Positions 13,576 through 20,051 of a stretch of 20,157 nt of DNA are shown one piece after another. The DNA comes from a virus, in the IMG/VR virus record IMGVR_UViG_3300038825_000589, positions 18,346 to 38,502 of that record; one strand, given 5' to 3'. A program made the translations under genes and the position numbers. Position 1 is the first letter of the stretch. Each line of letters begins with the position of its first letter. Below the pieces are notes generated by a model. The model was not told the origin of the DNA. It did no database searches and was given only the letters and a program-made list of their open reading frames with translations.

Positions 13576-15951
13576 TTATGAGAATATATACTGACAGTCG
13601 TTAAGTGCCGACACATCTAGTGTGCCAAGTTCAGGGCTGTCTTCCAGTGTACATCCTCTTTGTGCTTCAATCTCGTCCTTGAACTTGTTGACAAGATCGT
13701 CGCTAAAGTGTTGTTCGTAAATCTCTCTTAGTTGTTGGTGCATTTTCGGTGCGTTAGGGCTTTGAGTTGCAAAGCTATCGTGTATACTTGCTATACAATA
13801 ATCACTTTTGCAAGCTAATTCCATCATAACAGATGAGTCAAGACTGTGTATATAATTAGGTACAATAGCTCGTGCCATTCGTTTACTACTTATACCTTTC
13901 TGTCTGTTGTTAAAAGAAAGAATAGTGTTTTGCATATTAAGAATGCTGTTCACTTTAATTATTGTTTGATCGTATAGTGCTTGTACAATTTCCAATCCAA
14001 AAGGTGTGGTCCACTTCAAAGGTTTGTCAGTCCTAGCTATACCTTTAAACCACTTCATCAATTCTAAATGTGGTTGGATTAAAGCGTTGGCTTTGTCGTT
14101 GATTAAAGAAGCTAAGTATATCATAGCCTCGTTAAAATCTTCCTTGCTGAACGGACTGCCTAGTCCCTCCTTAAGTCGTTTAACAACAGCATCTTCCAGT
14201 GCATCTTTACTTGTGTATCCATTCATTCCAAACGGTTTACACATCACTATCTTCTTAGTAAAGCTACGATCTATTCCAAACTTTAACCAATCTCCAGCCA
14301 AGCTGTTCTTACTTTTGTCTTTCATTAAACAATCGTACACTTGATTAGCTACTTCCTGATATATATCCTGTGGTTTCTGGCTAGGTAATAAGTTAACGTG
14401 GTGTCCAGACTTTTCATCTCTTGTTAACAAAGATAGAATCTGTATGCCGTTACAACTAGCGTCCATGTGACAAGGCAACCTAGTTTCAAATCCCCATCCT
14501 TGCTGTTTAAACTCAGCGTATTCAAAACAAAAGTGTATGAAAGCCCAAGGGTCACTCGCTTCTTTCCACCAAGTACACTCACAAGGATCATTTGCACTTT
14601 CAAGTATCAATTCCTTCTTCTTATCTATCCAAGCTAATCGTTCTTCATAGCTTCCTTTTACTCCGAAGACATTAGCTCCGTGAATCCTTAACCATCTACT
14701 ATCTTCATCGTTATTTATAGGTACTCCTTTAGCAAATTGTAAAGCACTCCTTCCAAAGTCACATGATTGTGGGTTAACATAACTAGGTATTGAATACACT
14801 CTCCCTCTGTAGTCCATCTGATAAGGGAAATAGAACTCATCCATCTCAGCGTAGCGTTTTGCAATGTTGAGTATCTTCAAGCATCTCATACGCTGTCCGT
14901 TACTCCTTAAATTATATTCGTATATCTCTTTTTGTCTACGCTTCCATTCAGTGAAAGCTACTGGGTCTGTGTCTGCTAGGTTAGGTACAATATCAAGTGG
15001 TTGTAACAACTCACTCTTCTCCATTCCTCCTATAGTTAGGTCCTTACTCCACGCCCAAGTCATAAGATTTAACATCTTCGGATTGATCTTCCAAGCTACT
15101 CGTTGCAGTCGGTTAAGTGGTTCGTAAGCTGGGCTAAGATCTCTGTGTTTTATACCATCGTTGTTCTTGATCTTCATTATAGGAAGAGTAGGTAGTCCTT
15201 CACTATTGTATCCTCCTCCGTAGTTATCTATCCAATCAACAGGTGGTTTAGGTGTGGCTAAATAGAACGGACGAATGACCTCACAATTCTCATCGTATTT
15301 ATTTACCCAAGCATACAAGTCTTTATTAGGAGCTATGACTTTCCGTTTAGCAGTGGTGTAAGTGTACTTGATTTTAACGTGGAATAAATTAGTTTGCATC
15401 CTTATCAATTCAATTAACCACGAACCAAGCATGATCTTATTACGCTTACTCCAAAGTTCAAACCTTTGATACCTTCCTTGTTTGTGATACTTTCTTTCTT
15501 TATCCCAGAACTTATTAACAAATCTATTCCTTGTAAGTACATCCTTTTGATCTCGTTTTAATAACAACCAATCACTGTCCGTCACATTCTCTTTAAAGTA
15601 ACGGACGCGTACTTCATCCTCCAAAGCTTTAGCTACTAAAAAGGAAGCCTCGGAAATGTAAGGTTCATTAGGAAGGATATCAAACAATACCTTAACCCCT
15701 AGAAAAGCTACAACGCTAGGTTCTAAGTCCCATATATAAGGCAGCCAAACAGGTACAGGTGCGTTAGGTCTGGCGTTGTCCTCAAAGAATTTATTTACAG
15801 CGTGTTCGATAGGTGCGTGTACTTCTCTTCCTAACTTCTTGTAAGCTGGTAATTCAGAGTTATATCCTTGGGCTTTGTAAATCTCTTGAGCTTTTCTATA
15901 CCTAGCTTTACCCCAAGAAATCATAGTTGTGTCGCTTTTATCTTCTTTCAT
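13576..15951 (-). CDS. Single-subunit DNA-directed RNA polymerase (T7 gp1-like)
   Basis: About 791 aa (T7 gp1 is 883), so the N-terminal promoter-binding part is shortened. FPYQMDYRGRVYSIP (about 375-389) matches the T7 DWRGR segment. MDASCNGIQ (Asp496) is motif A. RSFTKKIVMCKPFG (Arg561, Lys565, Phe573) is motif B. PNYIHSLDSS and IHDSF (His723, Asp724) are motif C. At Phe573, T7 has Tyr639, the residue that rejects dNTPs. The segment PLKWTTPFGLEIVQALYD precedes the specificity-loop region. It should transcribe the middle and late genes of the phage. The ATG comes one base after the stop of the small upstream gene, so it is translated as part of the early operon. Confidence 0.97.
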   Translation of the reverse strand: MKEDKSDTTMISWGKARYRKAQEIYKAQGYNSELPAYKKLGREVHAPIEHAVNKFFEDNARPNAPVPVWLPYIWDLEPSVVAFLGVKVLFDILPNEPYISEASFLVAKALEDEVRVRYFKENVTDSDWLLLKRDQKDVLTRNRFVNKFWDKERKYHKQGRYQRFELWSKRNKIMLGSWLIELIRMQTNLFHVKIKYTYTTAKRKVIAPNKDLYAWVNKYDENCEVIRPFYLATPKPPVDWIDNYGGGYNSEGLPTLPIMKIKNNDGIKHRDLSPAYEPLNRLQRVAWKINPKMLNLMTWAWSKDLTIGGMEKSELLQPLDIVPNLADTDPVAFTEWKRRQKEIYEYNLRSNGQRMRCLKILNIAKRYAEMDEFYFPYQMDYRGRVYSIPSYVNPQSCDFGRSALQFAKGVPINNDEDSRWLRIHGANVFGVKGSYEERLAWIDKKKELILESANDPCECTWWKEASDPWAFIHFCFEYAEFKQQGWGFETRLPCHMDASCNGIQILSLLTRDEKSGHHVNLLPSQKPQDIYQEVANQVYDCLMKDKSKNSLAGDWLKFGIDRSFTKKIVMCKPFGMNGYTSKDALEDAVVKRLKEGLGSPFSKEDFNEAMIYLASLINDKANALIQPHLELMKWFKGIARTDKPLKWTTPFGLEIVQALYDQTIIKVNSILNMQNTILSFNNRQKGISSKRMARAIVPNYIHSLDSSVMMELACKSDYCIASIHDSFATQSPNAPKMHQQLREIYEQHFSDDLVNKFKDEIEAQRGCTLEDSPELGTLDVSALNDCQYIFS

Positions 15952-15952
15952 T

Positions 15953-16189
15953 TTATTTCTTTTTGTTTAAGCGTTGTTCAACTTCGGCTTTCTTTTTTAA
16001 CACGCCAAACAATTGGTCTCTGTAGTCCCTCGGTCTAATTCTTTTTATGTCCGTTCTAATCAGCCTTCCGTCCTTGTCGTATCCAAGCTGTTTATTCTGC
16101 CAAAACAAATCATAAGCGATAGCTAACTGCTCGTTAAAGGTCTTTGAAAAAATAACAACCTCATCAAAGTCTTCAAGGTCTCTACTCAT
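15953..16189 (-). CDS. Small early protein coupled to the RNA polymerase gene
   Basis: A 78-aa protein, SRDLEDFDEVVIFSKTFNEQ, then LAIAYDLFWQNKQLGYDKDG, with a basic end (KKKAEVEQRLNKKK). Residues 8-33 look helical with aromatics on one face. It overlaps the acidic-peptide gene by 8 bases (ATGAGTAG) and ends one base before the RNA polymerase ATG. Immediate coupling suggests a job in host takeover or polymerase control, but this is inference. I do not recognise the family. Confidence 0.72.
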   Translation of the reverse strand: MSRDLEDFDEVVIFSKTFNEQLAIAYDLFWQNKQLGYDKDGRLIRTDIKRIRPRDYRDQLFGVLKKKAEVEQRLNKKK

Positions 16190-16319
16190 GGTCTTCTTCT
16201 TGTTCGTGTTCCTCTATATCAAAGTCAATCAGTCCTTGGTGTCGGTTAATATCTCTTCTCAACTCTTCCTTGTACTCCCATCGGGTCTCTTCTCTTTCTA
16301 TCTCGTTGTCTTCATCCAT
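16182..16319 (-). CDS. Very acidic 45-aa early peptide
   Basis: Begins at ATG 16319 (MDEDNEIEREETRWEYKEEL) and ends EEHEQEEDHE. About 20 of 45 residues are Asp or Glu, and it is probably a long helix. The start is chosen because it makes an 8-base overlap (ATGGATGA) with the upstream stop, while a longer reading from 16391 would overlap the zinc-ribbon gene by 80 bases. Early acidic phage peptides can mimic DNA or bind host proteins (T7 Ocr, gp0.3, is a longer example). No homology to Ocr is visible. Confidence 0.7.
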   Translation of the reverse strand: MDEDNEIEREETRWEYKEELRRDINRHQGLIDFDIEEHEQEEDHE

Positions 16320-16647
16320 GATTGTACTCCTCCAGTAAGTGTTGTAAGGACAGGTAAAGGTCAAAGTATTTATGGTTGGGATCAAGCACACCTTTAAAGT
16401 GCTCGGTCATAATGTAGTGCATAGTTTCTTCTATCATGTTTCTTGGTTGGTTAATATATTTGAAATCTTTAGGTGTTATCTCGGTTCTCATAGGGTTGTC
16501 GGTTGATTGTCGTATAGCTCCTTCGATGGTACTATATCCTTGGTCAAAGTTACAATGAGGAGTTAAAGAGGAAAGGCAAGTTAAACATATATCTCCCTCC
16601 TGATCACTGCCTCGTAAGGTTATACCACATTTACTACAGGTTTTCAT
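16312..16647 (-). CDS. Zinc-ribbon early protein, unknown function
   Basis: A 111-aa protein. MKTCSKCGITLRGSDQEGDI followed by CLTC gives a CxxC...CxxC zinc ribbon in residues 4-24, then a helical C-terminal part (YINQPRNMIEETMHYIMTEH, and YFDLYLSLQHLLEEY). Such pairs often act as adaptors that bind nucleic acid or a host protein. It starts in an ATGA overlap with the hydrophobic-peptide gene and ends in an 8-base overlap with the acidic-peptide gene. Confidence 0.78.
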   Translation of the reverse strand: MKTCSKCGITLRGSDQEGDICLTCLSSLTPHCNFDQGYSTIEGAIRQSTDNPMRTEITPKDFKYINQPRNMIEETMHYIMTEHFKGVLDPNHKYFDLYLSLQHLLEEYNHG

Positions 16648-16718
16648 GGTTCTCTATATAAGAAGCCAAGGCTAATGATTAAGATCAAGGCGTACATTAG
16701 TAGCATTTCTAAGCTCAT
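16644..16718 (-). CDS. 24-aa hydrophobic peptide, likely membrane
   Basis: A very short gene, MSLEMLLMYALILIISLGFL followed by YREP. Residues 5-20 form one hydrophobic helix, and Tyr-Arg-Glu-Pro would face the cytoplasm or periplasm. The start ATG overlaps the methyltransferase stop as ATGA, and its stop overlaps the zinc-ribbon start as ATGA. This perfect fit in a coupled operon is the main evidence that it is real. It could be a membrane disruptor, holin-like peptide or regulator of a host membrane protein. Ribosome profiling or conservation in relatives would settle it. Confidence 0.6.
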   Translation of the reverse strand: MSLEMLLMYALILIISLGFLYREP

Positions 16719-17323
16719 GTTGATTTTAATTGGTTAAATATTTGAAAACCAAGGTCAGGATGTACACAATTCCTAAGAATCTGACAAGGACAATGATTGT
16801 TTTTATAATAAATGTTTTTATTGTAGTAAATCCCTAACCAGTCCATAAGTTTTTGCTTTCCTTTTAAGTTATCTAAATTAATAAAATCTTTCGGACGCTT
16901 AACATCTTCAGCTATGAAATAATCACTAGCCCAAAACATATGCCTCCCTATCTTGGTTGTTTCTTTTATTAAAGGTTCGTAGTAAGGACATACATTTTCA
17001 ACTACCCATTTTCCTTTAAAAAAATGTTTTAAAAATAAAATCTCTTCGTAAAGTTTTAGATTTGGATATTTCTTTTTTGTCCTAGCGTTTGCTTGTGCCA
17101 TTTTAGAGTGAGTCTGACAAGGTGGAGAAGACCAAATAAAATCAAACTCTAAGTAATGATCTTGTAAATATGTATGAGCGTCACCAATGACTAAGTTATC
17201 ACCAGGAAAAAGTTCTTTATAAACATCTGCAATTTCCTGGTTCTCTTCAACACTTGTAACATCACAATCTTTCCAATGCTTTCTGTTACCTCCTAAACCT
17301 GAGTATAAATTAAGAACTTTCAT
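16715..17323 (-). CDS. Minimal DNA (cytosine-5) methyltransferase-like protein
   Basis: A 202-aa protein. NLYSGLGGNR (motif I, S-adenosylmethionine-binding), DFIWSSPPCQTHSKM (motif IV, Cys69 as nucleophile), VVENV (motif VI, Glu109), GRHMFWAS and the C-terminal GFQIFNQL are recognisable. There is little room for a target-recognition domain, so sequence preference is probably short or set by the context. It should methylate cytosine in phage DNA to evade host restriction. ATG 17323 is chosen because it follows the lipoprotein stop by one base (TAAT-ATG); an upstream ATG at 17368 would add residues before motif I. The stop makes an ATGA overlap with the 24-aa peptide gene. Confidence 0.82.
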   Translation of the reverse strand: MKVLNLYSGLGGNRKHWKDCDVTSVEENQEIADVYKELFPGDNLVIGDAHTYLQDHYLEFDFIWSSPPCQTHSKMAQANARTKKKYPNLKLYEEILFLKHFFKGKWVVENVCPYYEPLIKETTKIGRHMFWASDYFIAEDVKRPKDFINLDNLKGKQKLMDWLGIYYNKNIYYKNNHCPCQILRNCVHPDLGFQIFNQLKST

Positions 17324-17324
17324 A

Positions 17325-17447
17325 TTAGTGTTTAAATTTACAGATCGGACACTTACCATGCGATACATCGCTACACCTGTCGGTTAATCTAGGGCTTTTG
17401 CAACTCGATAAAACGAGTAACAAGATAAGTATAAGTTTAGTTTTCAT
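17325..17447 (-). CDS. 40-aa early lipoprotein with Cys-rich tail
   Basis: A tiny gene absent from routine annotation. MKTKLILILLLVLSSC has a basic start, a leucine/isoleucine core and a lipobox LSSC (Cys16 as the expected lipid site). The mature 25 residues are KSPRLTDRCSDVSHGKCPIC and KFKH, with three further Cys, two as CPIC. AGGAGGTGATGAT seven bases before the ATG is the strongest ribosome site in the window. The start overlaps the previous stop (ATGA) and the stop is one base before the methyltransferase ATG. Early phage lipoproteins such as T5 Llp block receptors to prevent superinfection, and this is a plausible role but not shown. The charged and His residues of the tail could bind metal or form disulfides in the periplasm. 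Confidence 0.75.
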   Translation of the reverse strand: MKTKLILILLLVLSSCKSPRLTDRCSDVSHGKCPICKFKH

Positions 17448-17656
17448 ATCATCACCTCCTTAGCGTGCGTAAAGGTCATGCCTAACATCTTCGCTAGGCT
17501 AAACCCTGTTTTACTTGCTTCTTCAGCACTTCGTGCTTCTACCTCGCTGATAGCTCGTTGTTTAACAATTCCACTTGGCAAGGTATGGTCAGCGTAAAGC
17601 TGATAGTTTTTTAAAGGCTTTCTATGTTTCTTTCTTATTTTAATTTTAGTTTTCAT
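17444..17656 (-). CDS. Small basic early protein
   Basis: A 70-aa protein. The N-terminus MKTKIKIRKKHRKPLKNYQL is strongly basic, then comes an ADHTLPSGIVKQRAI segment and an amphipathic helix SAEEASKTGFSLAKMLG. A basic start of this type suggests nucleic acid or ribosome binding. The ending MI with TGA overlaps the lipoprotein ATG (ATGA). I do not recognise the family. Confidence 0.7.
   Translation of the reverse strand: MKTKIKIRKKHRKPLKNYQLYADHTLPSGIVKQRAISEVEARSAEEASKTGFSLAKMLGMTFTHAKEVMI
17455..17460 (-). promoter_or_regulatory. Shine-Dalgarno site of the early lipoprotein
   Basis: AGGAGG on the minus strand, seven bases before the ATG at 17447, extended as AGGAGGTGATGAT. It is the clearest ribosome binding site seen here and is the main reason to accept the 40-codon gene. 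Confidence 0.78.
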
Positions 17657-17673
17657 CGTCCTGTTCTCATCCT

Positions 17674-17877
17674 TTATGCACCTCTACCCCAACAATCTGC
17701 CCACTCTTTTAATTTAAGGTTATTGACTTCCATATTGTCGCACCAAGCACGACTGATCTCTTCATCATCCCATGCTTGGTCTTCAGCTTTATTAATAGCA
17801 TCATCCATAGAATCAGCTTTTACATAAAAGGTACGATAAGTTGTACTCTTTAATTCTATTTCGTATTGTTTAGTCAT
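17674..17877 (-). CDS. Small acidic early protein, unknown function
   Basis: A 67-aa protein: MTKQYEIELKSTTYRTFYVK has the beta-alpha look of small domains where a strand is followed by ADSMDDAINKAEDQAWDD, a helix. Such Y-x-V-x-A-x-S-x-x-x-A-x-x-x-A patterns are common in small host- and phage-coded proteins. Two Trp and Cys near the end (AWCDN, EWADCWGRG) are notable. It precedes the basic gene by 17 bases. Confidence 0.68.
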   Translation of the reverse strand: MTKQYEIELKSTTYRTFYVKADSMDDAINKAEDQAWDDEEISRAWCDNMEVNNLKLKEWADCWGRGA

Positions 17878-17901
17878 GTTGGTTTTATTTATTTGGTTTG
17901 G

Positions 17902-18099
17902 TTATAATGTTTTAACATATGCTTCTATTGATTCATACATTGACTGGTCAATTACATAATACTTTGACTCCTTAAATTTTTTCATGTGATGTTTTATTAC
18001 TTCCCATGATTCATCGCACTCTATAAATCTGAGTTGATCTGTATAGGATTCTAATAAATGGCTCATTAAGTAACGGTTGTATGCTTCTTCTTCTTTCAT
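17902..18099 (-). CDS. Small helical early protein, unknown function
   Basis: A 65-aa protein, EEEAYNRYLMSHLLESYTDQ, then LRFIECDESWEVIKHHMKKF, with a C-terminus YESIEAYVKTL. Charges alternate in a way that suggests two to three amphipathic helices. No membrane segment or known motif is seen. It is one of a string of short early genes. Confidence 0.6.
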   Translation of the reverse strand: MKEEEAYNRYLMSHLLESYTDQLRFIECDESWEVIKHHMKKFKESKYYVIDQSMYESIEAYVKTL

Positions 18100-18106
18100 T
18101 TTGGTT

Positions 18107-18262
18107 TTATTTCTTCCAATGTTTTAGGTAATTATTAAAGCATTCCCTTGTCCAGTGACACGGATATATATCATTGATAAAATCAGATACTTGTTCTTGT
18201 GTCCCCCATTTAGAAATTACTGATATTGGATTAGCAGGTATATTATTTATTGGGTGTAACAT
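18107..18262 (-). CDS. 51-aa early protein, unknown function
   Basis: A short gene starting MLHPINNIPANPISVISKWG and ending ECFNNYLKHWKK. The C-terminal half (TQEQVSDFINDIYPCHWTRE) looks helical and aromatic-rich. The start overlaps the preceding gene's last 16 bases. The short length makes it uncertain, but the reading frame fills the gap between two genes and uses the same AT-rich codons as neighbours. Confidence 0.55.
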   Translation of the reverse strand: MLHPINNIPANPISVISKWGTQEQVSDFINDIYPCHWTRECFNNYLKHWKK

Positions 18263-18462
18263 TGTTTGGTTTTCTTTCTATTTAGTTTTTTAAGTTCCTT
18301 TAAAACTGATTTGTATTGTTCAATCTTTTCTTCATGCGAGTTAGCTCGCCCAGTAAACAGGTGCGGTAGGTCTTTCATATGCCATTGTATATATACCTCC
18401 TTATAATCACTTACAACTCTGTAAACAAAGGCGGTTTCTTCTATGTATTCGGTTACGCTCAT
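18247..18462 (-). CDS. Small early protein, unknown function
   Basis: A 71-aa protein: SVTEYIEETAFVYRVVSDYK, then EVYIQWHMKDLPHLFTG, then a basic helix (EEKIEQYKSVLKELKKLNRK). The beginning looks like beta strands and the end like a lysine-rich helix that could touch DNA. It starts two bases after the stop of the upstream gene. Confidence 0.65.
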   Translation of the reverse strand: MSVTEYIEETAFVYRVVSDYKEVYIQWHMKDLPHLFTGRANSHEEKIEQYKSVLKELKKLNRKKTKQCYTQ

Positions 18463-18464
18463 TA

Positions 18465-18671
18465 TTATTGTAGTTCTTTAAGGGTTTCAACGGCAGTGTT
18501 ATATCCAGCTTTTACCTTTAGATAATCTCGCAAGGTAAAGTTGTCTGGATCATTTTCCATATCATGTAATCGTCGGCTTGCCCAGTCTCTTTGATTCTTT
18601 GCATCAGTGGATAATTGTAGTTTACGCCAATCGTTGTTGGTCATCTTAGGGAATGTTTTTGATAGGTTCAT
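18465..18671 (-). CDS. Small helical early protein, unknown function
   Basis: A 68-aa protein rich in charged residues: LSKTFPKMTNNDWRKLQLST, then DAKNQRDWASRRLHDMENDP, then a helix LRDYLKVKAGYNTAVETLKE. The Trp and Arg pairs suggest a partner-binding helical bundle. No known family is recognised. Confidence 0.65.
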   Translation of the reverse strand: MNLSKTFPKMTNNDWRKLQLSTDAKNQRDWASRRLHDMENDPDNFTLRDYLKVKAGYNTAVETLKELQ

Positions 18672-18691
18672 TATATTTTATTTTCTATTAG

Positions 18692-18841
18692 TTATAGGCT
18701 ACATATAAAAATAAGAGCAGCCCAAGTTGCAAGCACTATTACAGGCGATATAAGCCAAATAACAGCTTGTTCCTTTTTGCTTGGTTTTAAGGAGTCAAAC
18801 ATATCTTGAATGTCTGATGCTTGGTTGGTTGGTTTTTTCAT
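18692..18841 (-). CDS. 49-aa early membrane protein
   Basis: A short gene. A polar N-terminal half MKKPTNQASDIQDMFDSLKP, then SKKEQ, is followed by one hydrophobic stretch, AVIWLISPVIVLATWAALIF and ICSL, that runs to the C-terminus (residues 26-49). It is a tail-anchored protein with the N-terminus expected in the cytoplasm. Small early membrane proteins may modify host transport or receptors. It fills the gap between neighbouring genes and shares their codon style. Confidence 0.65.
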   Translation of the reverse strand: MKKPTNQASDIQDMFDSLKPSKKEQAVIWLISPVIVLATWAALIFICSL

Positions 18842-18861
18842 ATTGTTTTATTGGTTAGTTA

Positions 18862-19566
18862 TTAATTAGAGAGTGCTTGTTCCATTGCTCTTTTCTTTTT
18901 AGAGCCGTGCGGATTAATCCAAATAGATTTAGCTCCGATACGATTACCTTTGCAAAGTTGGCACTGATCGCACGATAAGCCTTTACTATCTGCAAGGCAT
19001 TCTATCGTATCCTTTGGTTGGGTTGGGCTAACATGAAAGTATCTTAGATTCTTTTCCTTTGCACGTCTTACACTATCGTTCGTCTCAGTTGATGCCATAA
19101 AATAATTTCCGTATGCAGTAGCTCGTTCTTTACTCATCTCTTTCCAGTCGTGAAAATATCCAGTCCATCCGTCGCACGCTTCTGTTATCATTTTAACAAT
19201 ACTTAAAGGAATGAGACTAGGATTGCCATAAGCTCCAAAGCGAACCTTGCGACCATTGAAAACATTAGAGTAAAGGAAAGGATCCAATTTAGGATAAGAA
19301 TTCTTTTTATAAGCTTTCCAAATACTATTTGGAGCTTGTCCTACATTAACATAGCATCCATTCCCACTTGCAAACTTGCAACCTGTACAAATCGTGGAAG
19401 CATCTAAACCACTTTTTACACCATCAACTGGTGAATGATCAGACAATAGAATCCATAATTGAATCATGTTACCTGTCTTGCGATTAGATGTTTTTAAGGT
19501 GGCAATTACGGCAAACTTTTCGCCGTTCTTACTACCTTCATAAATTATAAATCCGTTTGGTTTCAT
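18862..19566 (-). CDS. Cys-rich phage protein (DUF7227/gp88-like), possible iron-sulfur enzyme
   Basis: A 234-aa protein. STICTGCKFASGNGCYVN (about residues 59-76) gives a C-x2-C-x6-C-Y cluster, and SCDQCQLCKGNRIGAKSIW (about residues 198-216) gives C-x2-C-x2-C. Between them, FGAYGNPSLIPLSIVKMI and later WTGYFHDWKEM, ASTETND and RYFHVS have the beta/alpha rhythm of a partial TIM barrel. The layout recalls radical-SAM-like phage families such as gp88, in which Cys triads hold iron-sulfur clusters. That is a hypothesis from spacing, not a proven assignment. The gene is the second in the early region and starts one base after the stop of the first. Confidence 0.72.
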   Translation of the reverse strand: MKPNGFIIYEGSKNGEKFAVIATLKTSNRKTGNMIQLWILLSDHSPVDGVKSGLDASTICTGCKFASGNGCYVNVGQAPNSIWKAYKKNSYPKLDPFLYSNVFNGRKVRFGAYGNPSLIPLSIVKMITEACDGWTGYFHDWKEMSKERATAYGNYFMASTETNDSVRRAKEKNLRYFHVSPTQPKDTIECLADSKGLSCDQCQLCKGNRIGAKSIWINPHGSKKKRAMEQALSN

Positions 19567-19567
19567 A

Positions 19568-19759
19568 TTATGCGATCCAATCGTTTTGATGTTTAAATCT
19601 ATATTGAAAAGAATATCTATCAGGTCGATTTTTAATTAATCTTGATTTCAATAATTTGCGATAATTTAACATTGATTCCTCTAAATTTTGGCTTTCACTG
19701 GTAATCCAATCGCCATTTAATCTATAGCGAGTTAATAAAGTTTTATAATCGTTTTTCAT
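19568..19759 (-). CDS. First early gene, 63-aa basic protein
   Basis: Starts MKNDYKTLLTRYRLNGDWIT and ends RYSFQYRFKHQNDWIA. It is rich in Arg, Lys, Asn, Tyr and Leu. The NGDW and NDWI patterns and basic helices could bind nucleic acid. It lies just after the AT-rich control region and is the first gene read in the leftward direction, so it should be made earliest after infection. No Shine-Dalgarno site is seen before the ATG. The family is not recognised. Confidence 0.6.
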   Translation of the reverse strand: MKNDYKTLLTRYRLNGDWITSESQNLEESMLNYRKLLKSRLIKNRPDRYSFQYRFKHQNDWIA

Positions 19760-19933
19760 TTTAATATTTATATTTTGTTGGTTGTTTGGTTAAAATAAAT
19801 ATGATTTGCTTTAAATCAAAAATGTCAAAAGTTGTAAAGCTTTTATTTTTATATTTGTTGTAAGTTGTTGATTTTACTTAATAGAAAAAAAATAAAAAAA
19901 GTTTTATAGTTTTATTGATAAAATGAAATTAAA

Positions 19934-20015
19934 AGATTTTGACGAATCAAATTAAAGAGTTTGATTGATACTAAATAGAGACTTTGACTAATGATTGTTA
20001 TAGACTTTGACTAAT
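19934..20015 (+). repeat. Four 14-bp direct repeats at 22-23-bp spacing (iterons or operators)
   Basis: On the plus strand, copies start at 19934 (AGATTTTGACGAAT), 19956 (AGAGTTTGATTGAT), 19979 (AGACTTTGACTAAT) and 20002 (AGACTTTGACTAAT). The last two are identical, and the other two match at most positions. Starts are 22, 23 and 23 bases apart, about two helical turns, so a protein could bind all on one face of the helix. Confidence 0.72.
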
Positions 20016-20051
20016 CAAAATTAAACGAAAAAGAAATAACAAATTTACAAG

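Noticed and set aside
16320-16391. Longer start for the acidic peptide at 16391
   Set aside because: It would overlap the zinc-ribbon gene by 80 bases and add an unrelated segment, while the ATG at 16319 fits the operon's overlap pattern.
17324-17368. Longer start for the methyltransferase at 17368
   Set aside because: The extra 15 residues are read from the lipoprotein coding region in another frame and precede motif I without conservation.
19796-19828. Sigma-70 promoter with TTGACA and TATTTA on the minus strand
   Set aside because: The spacing of 21 bases and poor -10 match make it only a weak candidate in very AT-rich DNA.
19934-20015. CRISPR array
   Set aside because: Repeats are 14 bp with gaps of only 8-9 bp, which is too short for CRISPR spacers, and no cas gene is present.
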